Shown: positions 12,601-26,600 of the stretch, one piece after another | Numbering within the stretch: position 1 is the stretch's first letter | How the letters are laid out: each line of letters opens with the position of its first letter | Notes under the pieces: generated by a model | Database searches by the model: none | What the model saw: the letters and a program-made list of their open reading frames with translations, nothing else | Told to the model about the DNA's origin: nothing | Assembly (NCBI GenBank): GCA_037951165.1 | Contig: JBBDHG010000451.1 | Coordinates: 763,001 to 827,000, forward strand | DNA length: 64,000 bases | Source: Lophius americanus | Lineage: Eukaryota; Chordata; Actinopteri; Lophiiformes; Lophiidae | Direction: 5' to 3' | Program-made: the position numbers and the translations under genes

Positions 12601-15600
12601 ACATTTACTCCTACGGTACCACGCGGTTAGCGTCTGGAGTTTGGGTTCTAGCCGGAGAACCTGGCTAGAACCCACGATGACCCGGGGACATGCTAACAGA
12701 AATCACCAGGAGGTGTTGAGAGGTGGATTTGGGCCACGGGAATTTTGCTGACCCCTGTGACACCGTGACGCCAGACTACCTTGATGCCCCGACGAAAGCC
12801 GGCTCTGGGTCCAACATCCGTCAGCAGAACTGTAAAGAACTCCTGGGCCGGGGTAAAAAGAGAAACCTCCGAGTCTCTTTCCACATGTTGACCTCCAGGC
12901 CGTCACCTGCCGTCTCTTTCACACAGGAAGTAGTCGTGAGCTTCTGTGCAGAGATAAACTCAGCCCCCGCTTCCATGACACGGTTTTGACCCGGTTGGAG
13001 GATGGAGTTCTGCTGGCTCTGGAACAGACGCTGCGGAAAAACGCCTCCAGACATTGAAGTGCTTTTCACTTCATCTGCTGTGTCACTGAACGCACCCTGA
13101 ATGCTAACGTGGCGCGGCGAGGCAGGAGCGCCCTCGCCGTCTGTCACTGTGTCACAGAGAAAGCTTGCGGGGGGAAATGAGGATTCAGTGCAGCTGATGG
13201 GGAACCTGAGAGACCCGGTGGATCTATGAGGAAACCCCCCCGGACCACCGGAGGATTCTTAAGATGACTGGACGGATCACAAGAATAGAGGTGACTCAGC
13301 GATTTACGTTAAGGTCCTAACCAGAGATTGTGAGGAGGACCCCAGTGGTGCAGTCATGTGACCCACTACGGCGGTCTTCAGCGCCCACCACCACATCCTT
13401 CCTGTTAACGTGAAATCTCCAGAATAACTTCAGGGGGAGAAAGAACCGGAATGATTCTGGGAAATTAGGTTTTGTGTTTATTTATAGTTTTCATCTGATC
13501 AGGATCGTCTCCCTCTGGAGGGTTTCCAAGTACCTCCCACTGAGAGGAGACCCCCGAATGAATGGATAGATAAATGGATGGATGGATGAATGGTTGGATG
13601 CATGGATGGATGAATGAATGAATGGATGGATAGATAAATGGATGGATGGATGAATGAATTGATGGATGGATGAATGAATGAATGGATGGATAGATAAATG
13701 GATGGATGAATGGATAGATAAATGGTTGGATGAATGAATGAATGAATGAATGGTTGGATGGATGGATGGATGAATGTATGGATGGATGGATAGATAAATG
13801 GATGGATGGATGAATTAATGGATTGCTGGATGGATGGATGAATGAGTGAATGAATGAATGGTTGGTTGGATGGATAGATAAATGGTTGGATGGATGGATA
13901 GATAAATGGTTGTATGAATGAATAAATGGTTGGATGGATGGATGGATGAATGAATTGATGGATGGATGAATGAATGAATGGATGGATGGATGAATGGATA
14001 GATAAATGGTTGGATGAATGAATGAATGAATGAATGGTTGGATGGATGGATGGATGAATGTATGGATGGATGGATAGATAAATGGATGGATGGATGAATT
14101 AATGGATTGCTGGATGGATGGATGAATGAGTGAATGAATGAATGGTTGGTTGGATGGATAGATAAATGGTTGGATGGATGGATAGATAAATGGTTGTATG
14201 AATGAATAAATGGTTGGATGGATGGATGGATGGATGAATGTATGGATGGATGGATAGATAAATGGATGGATGGATGGATTGCTGGATGGATGAATGAATG
14301 AATGAGTGAATGAATGAATGAATGGTTGGTTGGATGAATGGATGAATGTATGCCTCCTCTAGGACGTCCATCTTTTACGTCTCATATTTTACTCTAATAG
14401 TTCATAGTTTACTAAGTGGGAAGTATTTTCTCAAGAATAATCGGACAGAATTTCACAATTAATTTGAGAAGTTCAATCAGAGGGATTGTTTGTATAACGC
14501 AGTGGATGGGGGGTCTTTCGGGGACCCACCCTGGTTCTGGGATGTTCACAGAAGTATTCAGTCGTATGAGTTTGACTCAATATTCAAGTTTTCTGTAGCT
14601 GCAGCTCTCAAACACATAAAGGCTTGAATGTCCTCCCATCTTTTCTAACGATGTGGACGACGCTGATTCCACATCCTGTGAGTCGTGTCGTTCTCCTGTG
14701 GGCGGAAATATGAGTCCCAAGTTAACGGAGGAAGTTTTTTTTTCGCAGCCTCCACCCTCGAGGAACGTTTACATTTCAGGCTTTGCTCAGCTGCCGCCGC
14801 CTCCGACCGTCCCTCGCCGCTGTGGACTCATGTTAGCGACAGCTGTCACCGTTTCCCAAACGCTGAGGTCAGGGGTCAGCTGTTGGCCCCCGCAGACGGA
14901 ATTCCCATTCCATCAGCCAACGTCAGATTCCAGGAGCCGGGTTGACACGGCGCTGTTTTTTAGTTTTTAGTTTTTTTACAGTATCTGCTTGTTTAAAGTT
15001 TTATTTCTGTCGTCCGGAGTTCAAGTGATTCTCTCTTCGCCTCTTTTCCTCCCAGAAGACAATCCGAGCCCCTCGCTGACGCTGTTGTTCGCTCAACCGA
15101 GAGAGGTTCTCACGGGGTCGGGCCGCGGCCCCCCGTTCACACAGCCTCGCCTCACATGCATGGAGACCCCCCCCCCAATCCAAACAGGAGCGTTTGTGTG
15201 TCTGGTATTTCCCGTCACGTGAGCTGAGCATCTCGCCATCGCCAGCGGCTTTTACCCGATAATAAAAAACAATGCATCAGCCCAGAGAATCTTTTTCTGC
15301 TCATAAATCATCGTAGCTCGAGTTGGAAAAGATTTTTTTGCGGGTGAGAATGAGGCTGGCAGCGCGTTTCGTCTCGGGGGAGAAAACTTTTGACACTTGA
15401 AAATGTCAGACTCTCAGCGGAGATAAAAGAACTGCTTTGATTCTAAAACGTAACGCCGTTCGTTTCAGTTCAGCCCAAAACCAAAAAAACGGACAGATTT
15501 TCCCCGTTTGACGTCTGAATTTACTCCGAGTTCTACGACTAATGCATAAAAAGAAGAACCTGCTTTTAAATAAATAATGTTTGACGGCCCCCCCGAGACG

Positions 15601-18600
15601 TTAAAGGTCCAGTTACATCTATCCATCCAAAACATGCTGCAAAAGCCTCAACACAACACATGAAGAAAACACGCTGCAAAAGCCTCAAAGAAAACACGCC
15701 GCAAAAGCCTCAACACAACACATGAGGATAAACTGCTGCAGAAACCAAAACCCAACTCATGATAAAAACGCGTTGCAAAAGCTGGAACCTAAAACACGAA
15801 GAAAACACGCTGCAAAAGTCACAACAAAACTAGTAAAGAAAATGCACTGCAAAAACCACAACCTTTGAAGAAAACACGCTGCAAAAGCCACAACACAACA
15901 TTTGAAGAAAACTCGCTGCAAAAGCCTCAACACAACACATGAAGAAAACACGCTGCAAAAGCCTCAACACAACACATGAAGAAAACACGCTGCAAAAGCC
16001 ACAACACAACATTTGAAGAAAACATGCTGCAAAAGCCTCAACACAACACATGAAGAAAACATGTTGCAAAAGCCTCAACACAACACATGAAGAAAACACG
16101 CTGCAAAAGCCTCAACACAACACATGAAGAAAACACGCTGCAAAAGGCACAACATTTGAAGAAAACATGCTGCAAAAGCCTCAACACATGAATAAAACAC
16201 ACTGCAAAAGCCACAACACAACATTTGAAGAAAAGTCTCGGAGAAGGTCAGGAGCTGTGAGGAAAGGATCCAGTCGAGGTTCTGGAGCTGAAATAATTTG
16301 ATGTGAAGCTTTTCATGATGTCAGTCATAAATCACAGACAAACTCAGAAACGGCTTGTTGGTCTGTTACTATGGCAACTAGAACAATCTGAGGCTGGAGC
16401 CTTTTCTTCTCTCCAGGCTTCACTTTGTGTCTCTGGAGGCTTTTGAATGGAATTCATCTCTTTATGTAATCTCTAAACATTTATACATTATTAAAGGTTT
16501 ATAATATTAATACTAATATTCAATATTTTTACTTAATCGCTTTTAGAGGATTTATACATTTTGCTTTATATCGCATTTAATGGATAATGAAGTTTTAGCT
16601 CAGCTCTTCCCATCATTTTGAATCAACCAGAAAAAGATATGACAATAATAATAATAATAATAATAATACATTTGATTGTCCTCTCTCTCCTCCCTCTCTC
16701 TCTCCTCCCTCTCCCTCTCCTCCCTCTCCCTCTCCTCCCTCTCTCTCTCTTCTCTCTCTGCACAGGGTCAGCTCTCTCAGGCTCTGAACGGCCTTTCGGA
16801 CCGGGCCTCTGAGGCCAAGGAGTTCCTGATTCAGCTGAGGAACATGGTGCAGCACATCCAGGTACCTTAATATGGTGGCAAACACGCCGCCACTTCAGAA
16901 AACACCTGCAAATAGACCAAATACAAACAAATTTTTTTTTAAAATTGGAAAACATGCTGCAAAAGCCACAACATAAAGCATAAAGAAAACACGCTGCAAA
17001 AGCCACAACCCAACACATGAATAAAGAGCGCTGCAAAAGCAAAACGTAACACATGAAGAAAATAGACTGCGAAAGCCACAACACAACACATTAGGAAAAT
17101 GTGCTGTAGAAGCCACAACACAACACATGAAGAAAACACGCCAAGACATAACATATGAAGAAAACACGCTGCAAAAGCCACAACATAACACATGAAGAAA
17201 ACATGCTGCAAAAGCCACAACATAACACATGAAGAGAACATGCTGCAAAAGCCACAGCACACACATGAAGACCTAAGCTCTCCTGTTTTGAAACCTGTAT
17301 ATATATTAATTTTTTATAACATGTGTTGAACAGTGTGTAAAACTTTTCCTCGTCTGTGTTGTTGCTGTGAATCGTTCTTTGTTGTCCCTCAGGAGAACGG
17401 CGTGGAGTTTGAGGCCTGTCTGGTGGCTCAGTGCGACGCCCTCATTGATGCCTTGAACCGGCGCAAAGCCCAGCTGTTGGCCCGCGTGACAAAAGAGCAC
17501 GAACACAAGCTGAAGGTGGGCGACCACAAACAGAAGGGGGCCGCTCCCCAAAATCATCCCAGTCATTTTAACTATTTCTATTTTTGAACTGGGATGACAT
17601 GGTAGCTCTGGAAACGAGTCCCTGCCTGGAGATTTGACCTCCTGCTTAATGGTTGCTGCTATTTCTACGGAACTTTTGCACACTTCATCATCTCGTTTCC
17701 CTTTTTCTTGTCGGTTGCGTTGGAGTGAATGAAATTTTCCACGTCCCTGCTGGTCAGAGGTGGAGGTGTTGTGGGACGTCTTCTGAGTTTGAGTTTGACT
17801 TCTTTAAGTATTATCAATAATTTTACTTTTTATAGTGTAGGATTAGACCCTAAAAGTACCATAATTTGAAATTCGAGCCTTAGAAATTCTTCAAATCTCT
17901 TTAAAATAAAAATTATTCAGGGGTTTTACCTTCAAAAAACCTGAATGATGAAACAGTAAAAAAAAAATTTACTTTCATTCCCGTAGAATTTTAAAACAAA
18001 TATAATACACTGTTAAAAAAGTCAAATTGTTGATGAACTCCAAAAAAGAATTTCTTAATATGTTCGAAATATGTTCAAACTACTTAACTTTATTTATGTT
18101 GCCGGTTGAATTTCATTTCTTTAAGTTCGTCAACAATCTATTTTTTAGAGTGCATTATTGGACCCTGTAATCATGAAGAAGTTAAATTCCAGCTTTAGAA
18201 ATACTTCAAATTTAAAAAAAAAAAACTTAAAATATGATCCAGTAAGTAAACATTTGTTCTTTTATTGGTGCATAAATCTGACATTAATTTAAATCCTGCA
18301 TCGTTTCATTTAAATCCATTATACACTGTAAAAAGCGAACTAATGGAAATATATATATATTTTTTTAAACTTTGCCTGGAGACACAGTAATATTAAATAT
18401 TTAAACTCATATTTTGGACCGGTTTTAACTATGTTACCAGTGAACATCATTATATTTTCTTTCTTGTTTTTTTTACAGTGTAGAAGTCACTGTATCACAT
18501 CATGTTAGCATTAGAGAATTCACTTTAAAGGGCCGTTTTAATGTTTTGCTCTATTTCCTCTCTGCTGGTTTAAGACATTTGTCTTCAAACCATCTGCAAC

Positions 18601-20573
18601 ACGTTTAGCGAAGGATGGAGAGCTTGAGTCAACAGGAGGAGGAAGAGAAGAGGAGGAGGAGGAGGAGGAGGAGGAGGAGGAGGAGGAGGGGGGGGCGAGC
18701 GCTTTATGCTGTACAGCATCCAATTTCACGCCTGGACGCTCTGCAGGACGGCGGTTTCACGCGTGGGGGCGATTTGAGAAACAGTCAACATGCTCACGCA
18801 CCGTCGCGTGTTTCCTCTCCTGAAATATTTTCATGTGAAGCGTTTTCACGTCAATCCTAAATCACCGAAACCCAAAAGCTCGTTTTCACGTCGCTCGTAT
18901 AAACCCTATAGAACGAGCCGCATCGTTACGCCGTAACCGTGGAAACTAGGAGTTTGAACCTCTTCTCCTTATGAGGCCTCAGGTTACATTTATTTAAGTA
19001 TCAAAGTCGACGTGGTGATGATGTCACTGATGCTCTCTTTAAAAACAATGTCTTTATTGTCTGTCCCACGATCTTAAATTGAAATGATTCATAAAAATCG
19101 TAACCTTTAATTCCAGTAAAAAAATGATTAAATAGAAAAAAGAAGCATAAAAAAGAAAAGAAAAAAAATTCAAGCTCTATTTTATATTTCCAGCTTCACC
19201 TGTTTGAACAGGAACTCTGGAGTGGTTGAACGGTGACTTCCTGTTTGACTGGGGTATAAATATGACGTGACACAGGCCTGATTGTCTCTGAAGTTCTGCA
19301 CAAATCTGACAATAGAGACGAGAACGTCTCAGTTTCAACAGTTAGATCAATAATGAAGAAGATTGCAGAGACTGTAAACTATTAAAAATCAGCCTGGAAG
19401 AGGACGTGTCTGCAAACCGACCCCACACGCTGTGAGGAGGATGGTTAGACTGGCTTAAGACCCTCCAGGGATCACAGCTAGAGAGGTCGGAGGTCAGTTG
19501 GATCTTGGGGTCAGAGAGTCTCACTATCCACCTTCACTCCACCAACACTTCGCTGCCCTCCTTTCACCTCCACATTTATTTACAGCCGCTCTCTTTCTTG
19601 ACCGTCAGTGCGGCGCGTGGGAGAGCTGCAGGTTCTGGAGCTGCTCAGCATCCTGCACACGATACTGAGGGGGGTGTTTTGTGTTTATTCCATGTATCAG
19701 TTAGCGGAGATCTGCATATGAGAGGTAAAACAAAGCCCCATGTCCCTCATCAGTCCTGCTGGTCCACCGAGACTCATTTCATGAGAAGAAACCGTTGAAG
19801 GCAGTTTGAGGCTGCAGCTGCTGCTGACTCAGCATCTCCTCTCAGAGGTGCCTCCTCCGGTTCTGACACCAGAACCTGGTTTCCACGGCGACCGAGACAG
19901 ATCCATCTCATGGTGTCTGCGTGAGACAAGAACATTTTCCTTCACAGACGCGACGTGAAAAAACCCACAGATGGTGCATTCAGGGAAACCACGTAATGAA
20001 AACGCTATTACTTCTGTGTTACAGTATTATAAACGTATTTTACTCAAAGAAAAGTATTTTATTTTTATTTTTGAAGTCTTTTCTGAGACGTCGGGTTCTT
20101 ATTAAGATTTCAGCGGCTGTAGTCGGTGCCAATTCAACATTCATGGTTCTTTTATTGTTCTGGTCCATTTTGGACACCAAAGTGCTTCGCCGTGCGTGAT
20201 GTCGTCCTTTTCCAGAACTAGCAGGAACTTTCTCAGCAGTTTGTGCTGCATGGACTCAGACTTCAACAATTTTGGTAGGTTTTAACCGCTGCAGACCAGG
20301 AAAACCCAACAAGACCTGCAGTTCTGGAGAAGCTCTGACCCAGTAGTTCAGCCATCATGATCCATCCGTCGTCGTCAGGACAAAATCTGTCCCGCCCAAT
20401 CACAGGCGCTGTTCTAACGAGATAATCGATGTAGTCATGTAGGCGGTTATAATGTTATGGCTGATGTACCGGAGAAAACAACGAGTGGTTCTGATCCATT
20501 TCCTTTGATCACCTTTCTTCATCTCCTCCTCTGCCTCCATTGATCTCTTCCTCTGCAGCTTTCACCTCATCTA

Positions 20574-20612
<39 letters not shown>

Positions 20613-23600
20613 TGTTCTCTCTCCCCCCTCCCCCTCTCTCTCCCTCTTTTTCTCTTGCTCTCACCCTTTCCCCCCCTCTCTCTCTCTCTCCCTCTGTCTC
20701 TCTCTCCCTCTCTCACCTCACCCTCTCTCTCCCTCTCTCCCTCTTCACCTCTTTCTCTCCCTCTCTCTCCCTCTCTCACATCTCCATCACGTCTCTTGTA
20801 CATCCCGTCATCTTCTTCAATCTTCTTCCTGACACTCTGGTTCTGCGGTCACATGAGTCCAGATGTTCTGCAGTCAGAACCTGATGAATAAAGCAGAGAG
20901 AAGAAGAAAGAGCTTTATTTCACACAGAAGAAGAAGAAGAATCTGCTGACTCGTCTTCTCTGCTGCATGATGTCGCTTCACAGCATGACTCTTTTTCAAA
21001 GCTGCTAAATCAATCAAATATTTATCAAAGCATCGTCTGGTTCTGAGATCCATCTGAGCGCCACTGAGCCTCACAGTCGGTCAGAACTCTGTTAATGACC
21101 CAGAACCTATTCTTTCAGTCCGTCTCACCTCTTTATGGACCCTACCAGAGCCGTCAGATGATTAACTCCACACTTTTCTCTATGGCTTCCTTTCTTGCTA
21201 GGCCACACCCATTTTAGATGTTTGTTACCAAAAAGCTCTACTTGGCTCTCATCTGACCTCTGACCTTGTTCCAGTGAAAGTCCCAGTGGTGTTTGTCAAA
21301 CTGTAGCAGCGTTAGCTTGTAGCAGCGTTAGCTTGTAGCAGCATTAGCTTGTAGCAGCGTTAGCTTGCGTGTGGACGACAGCAGAGGCGTTTTTGTTGCT
21401 GCCCACCAAACCGCTGGTGTTGGTGTCGGCGCCACCTGATGGCGGTTATGGAGACCTCTGACCTCTCTAGCTGTGATCCTTGGAGAGTCTTTATCTAGTC
21501 CAACCGTCCTCCTCACAGTGTGTGGGGTCAGTTTACAGACGTGTCCTCTTCCAGGCGGATGTCTACTCATTTGAACTGCAGAGAGGTTCAAATCCCCCTG
21601 CAGACTTTGGGCAGGATCCGTCCCTGCCTCCAGCTTCCTCCCACAGCCCTAGAACATGTGTTGAAGGCGAGTTGGTTGATCTGCTGTTTTTGTCGATTCA
21701 TCGGCCTCGTGCTGAGCGGGTGGACCCCGGCTCCGGCCCAGTGTCAGCTGGGATTGGTTGGATCCGGGGTGACCCCCTGCAGAGGATGAGCGGTGGTAGA
21801 AAATGGCTGGATTGGGTTTCTCTTAACCTGGGTTTGTTCTGGAGGACTGCTCAGCCTCCACCTTGTGCCTGATCACCATGTGAGCCACGTACTCCTTGTC
21901 TGAGCCCCCGTGAGCTCAGTTCAGGTCTGCTGCTGCAGAGAATATGGCCCACGTACAACAGCCAGCTCAGACCCTCTATGACTGTCTCTCTCTGCACTCA
22001 CCTCTCTCTCCCTCTCTCTCTCATCCCCCTCTCTCTCTCTGCACTCACCTCTCTCTCCCTCTCTCTCTCATCCCCCTCTCTCTCTCTGCACTCACCTCTC
22101 TCTCCCTCTCTCTCCCTCTCTCTCTCACTCTCAGTCTCTCTCTCTCATCCCCCTCTCTATCTCTGCACTCACATCTCCCTCCATCCATCTTTCTCAATCA
22201 TTCCTCTATCTCTCTGCACTCACCCACTCTCTCACTTACTCTCTCTCTCTCTCTCACTAATCTCTCTCCCTCTCACTTACCCTCTCTCTCTCTCTTTGTA
22301 GCCACCCCCTCCCTCTCTGCACTCACACTTTTCTCTCTTTCTCTGCAGTCCACCCTCTCTCTATCTCTCACCCTTCTCTCTCTGCACTCATCCCCTCTTT
22401 TACTCGCTCTGTCTCACCGCTCTCTCTCCCTCTCATTCGACCCGCTCTCTCACTCTCCCTCACTCTCTCCTCAGAGAGAGGAAGGACCCCTCTCTCTCTC
22501 TCTCTCTCTCTGCACTAACCCCTCTCTCTCTGCACTCATCCCCTCTTTTACTCGCTCTGTCTCACCGCTCTCTCTCCCTCTCATTCGACCCGCTCTCTCA
22601 CTCTCCCTCACTCTCTCCTCAGAGAGAGGAAGGACCCCTCTCTCTCTCTCTCTCTCTCTGCACTAACCCCTCTCTCTCTCTCTCTCTCTCTCTACAGTCA
22701 TCCCTCATTATCTCTCTCTCTCTCTCTGCACTCACTCTCTCTCTTTGGTTCGGTCATGCAGTCCTGCGAGTAGATCAGTCCCTTCAGAACTGTTTATCTC
22801 TCTGACTGTTAGGGCTAAGGGTTAGATTTGTTTTGGACCGCCCTGATCCAGAGCAGAACCCGCCGGAGAACTGTTGGATGGTCAAGCATCATCTGGTTCT
22901 GAAATGTAGAAGTAGAATGTAGAAGAGAGCCTCACTGAGTGTCAGCGTTGGACCTTCATGCGTTCACCGGTCACCGCAGGAAGGACTTTCCTCTCCTCTC
23001 AGACGGCAGCAGCCTCTGTTACCTAGCAACCGCTGCACCTCCTTTTATCTCCCAGTGCCGGAGGAGCTTCTGGACCGGATCAGGGGTGTCAGAGGGAGTC
23101 TCCCCCAGTCGGGACCAAATATCTGGCCGCATGCGGGTTGAGGCGGATTCCCATGATCCCGCCCATAAATAAGTCCGGAATGCCAGAAGAAGCAATAAAA
23201 ATGTGAATTTTTTAATAAGTTAATTAATCTTATTTTAAATTAGAATTTTATTTGTTTTTTTATTAAAAAAACATTAAAGAAAAACGATACATCTTTAGAT
23301 ATAATAAATAAAAAATGGGAATTTGTTTATTTTAGTATTATTTTAAGTTGGAATAGTATTTGTTTATTTAATAAGAATTTGTTTTTAAATAAAAATGTGA
23401 TTTTTTTTTTTTTTTTTTTTTTAGAAGTATGAATTTTAAAATAATGTATTAATATTTAATATTTAAAGAAAAATGAATTCAGATTTTTTTAACTTAAACA
23501 AAATAAATAAACACTCGCTCTCGATCTCTGTGACTCTACTGTTGCTGATGTCATCACTGCTGTTCCTCCTCCTCGCCTCATTTAGCCCCTCTTCATCCAT

Positions 23601-26600
23601 AAAAATCTGCTCTCCTCCCTCCTTTCTCTTCTTCCTATTTCACCATCGCTCCACCTCCAGCCTGTTTACCCAGAATCCACCTGTCTCCAGCTCTATGTAC
23701 ACCTTTTTATTCCCGCGCCGCTCCAGAGGGCTGACAGGAGCAGGGCGAAGATGAACGTGTGATTATCTCCCTGATCCTGATGTTGTTGTCGTGTCACTTT
23801 ATTAAAGAACCTAATTACCATCTGACTCTCTCATCTCGCTCTCTGCCTCTGTGATCGGATCCAGGTGGTTCGGGATCAGATCTCTCACTGTACGGTGAAG
23901 CTGCGTCAGACCACGGGCCTGATGGAGTACTGTCTGGAGGTCATCAAGGAGAACGACCCCAGTGGGTTCCTGCAGGTGAGTCGCCCGCCGGTTCCTGGAA
24001 CCGGACCCTCCTGATACCTGGAGATCAGCCTGTGACATCATTGTGTCTGTGACATCATTGTGTCCGTCTGTCTCTGATACTAACTGTCAATCACGTCCTG
24101 CTCAGATCTCTGACGCTCTGATCCGGAGGGTCCACATGACGGAGGGTCAGTGGGGGAAGGGAACCCTCACCCCCAGGATGACCAGTGACTTTGACCTGAC
24201 TCTGGATAGCGGGCCGCTGCTGCAGACCATCCACCAGCTGGACTTTGTCCAGATGAAAGGTAACGAGATGGACGACGTCTCTGCAAAAAAAAAGTTGTCT
24301 TATTTTGGTGAAATCTAATCTAAGCTAATATTGAACTAGTTTGAGGTGGTGGTGGTGGTGGTGGTGGTGGTGGATGGTTTGCATAATATCCCAGCAGAGG
24401 AACAAGATTCTTTTAAGAACAAGCAAATTCCGAATGAACTCCACGGCACCATCTAGTGGACCGGAAAATCATTTCATTTTATTATTAAAGAACAAAAAAA
24501 AAAAGTAAAAAATTAAATGTATGTAATGATATGTAACATATATTCAAAATACTCCAATATTAACCTATATTTAAAGTTTTCAATCACAGATATGAGGATA
24601 TTTTCTCAGTGTCAGCATAAATGACTGATGGTGTCAATAAAGTTTGATGTTTATTTCCTTGAATCGGAATCCTTTGAAGCCCCCGTGATGGATTTTGAAC
24701 GTTTGTTGCGCCGACAGACCCCCACGCTTCTCTGTCATCCCACCTCTTTCCTTTTTTCAGTTCCAGCTGCTCCGATGCTCCAACTGGAGGAATGCTGCAC
24801 TCAGAACAACAGCGCCACGTTGTCATGGAAACAGCCGCCGCTCTCCACCATCGCCGTGGACGGATACATCCTGGAGCTGGACGACGGGAATGGGGGGCCG
24901 TTCAGGGTAAGTCACCGTTACCACCCCCCCCATCTCTATCTCTCTATTTGTGGAGTAACTTTAATTTGAAAATCCCACGCAGGAAGTGAGTTTGTTTGTC
25001 ATATTTATATTTACACTACTAGACAAAAGAAGATAAAAAAACAGAACCAGGTCCAGTCTCCTTCCCCGTCACAGAACCTCCTTCATTCAGGGGGGAGGCG
25101 AAAGCGGCCCTGAGTGACATGAGAGTAGGTCATGTGACCTAGCTTAGCATCGAATGACATGGCGGCAGGAGACAGGAGAGGTAGCTGTCAGCTGGGATGA
25201 TCCCGTTGGAAGTGTGATCCGGGATCAAAGCAGAATCCGGCGTGTAATCCATCCAGCGGAGACCCTCCCCAGCCCATTCAGGGCCCCCGCTTTGTAGTAC
25301 GGCAACTTAAACCTGAACGGAACGCCCAGGACAAAAGACGGATGATTTCTATAGGCGTCCTTACAGACTCTCCTGTTTACCTGGGAGTTCTTTCCACATC
25401 CTTGAGTCGGGGGGGGGCGACACGCCTTCTGCTGGATCTGCAGCCGGCCCGGTTTATCCGAGCATGTGTTCAGGCTCACACTGGTTTCTGGACCATCCCC
25501 CCGGCACAGAGGCCCCAGGAATTCCATCGCCCGATCCCAGGTTTCACAAGACCAGTGCTCTGACCTCTGACCCTCAGATGTTCTCCTCTGCTTTTAAAAA
25601 TTCCAGCTAATATTGATGTGAGGTTAACCGGTAACAAGGTGCAACAAGGGTTTACTTAATGTCCCACCGGGGGTCCGTTACTGTCATCAGGGTTCTGAGC
25701 AGAACTCTCTGTTATTATTCATCATTTTAAGAAAATTTTCTGTCTGGCTGTTGATCTGAGTGGGAAACAAAATAGTCCTAAAGTCATAAAGTCATTGTTG
25801 CAGTGGGAGGGGTATATTACCTGGTTACCATGGTTACCTGTCAGTGGGTGGGGTATATTACCTGGTTACCTGTCAGTGGGTGGGGCACATTACCTGGTTA
25901 CCTGTCAGTGGGTGGAGTATATTACCTGGTTACCATGGTTACCTGTCAGTGGGTGGGGTATATTACCTGGTTACCTGTCAGTGGGTGGGGCATATTACCT
26001 GGTTACCTGCCAGTGGGTGGAGTATATTACCTGGTTACCATGGTTACCTGTCAGGGGGTCTTTCAAACGGCTCATAAGTAGCAGCACGTCTCACTGATTC
26101 CTTGGAACACTCTTTAAAGTTGGATTTGGAGAATCTATTCTATCTTCTATTTTTGACTTCTGCGAGACCCTCCCCCCCACAGGAATGGGCTTAATGTGAC
26201 CACAGTTGCTGACCTTCGGCGTGACGAGGGTCCAGCAGCTGCTACATGTAGCGGCGTCCTGAGGTTTGATTTAAAAAACAAAACAAAAAAACAACTCCCG
26301 TCAGATTCCTCTCCTCTCTGACTCCAGCTGGTCCCTCCTTCCTCCTCCGCCTGTGTCTTCCTGTCGTCTGCTCCTCCGCCTGTGTCCTCCTGTCGTCTGC
26401 TCCTCCGCCTGTGTCCTCCTGTCGTCTGCTCCTCCGCCTGTGTCCTCCTGTCGTCTGCTCCTACGCCTCCATCACTGGTGTTAATCACAACCGTTTGATG
26501 AGACGGCGACCATTTACATCATGTCTGCTAACCGTTTCACAGCCGCGGCCGCCATCTGCTAATTGGTCGGCAGAGGGTGGCGGCCTGTGTCACGGCAGAG

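Noticed and set aside
21570..21620. AGAGGTTCAAATCCCC, similar to a tRNA B box
   Set aside because: No A box, cloverleaf or anticodon stem could be fitted around it. It is part of dispersed-repeat sequence.
21944..22666. 240-codon Ser/Leu-rich frame
   Set aside because: It is the translation of a CT-rich low-complexity array.
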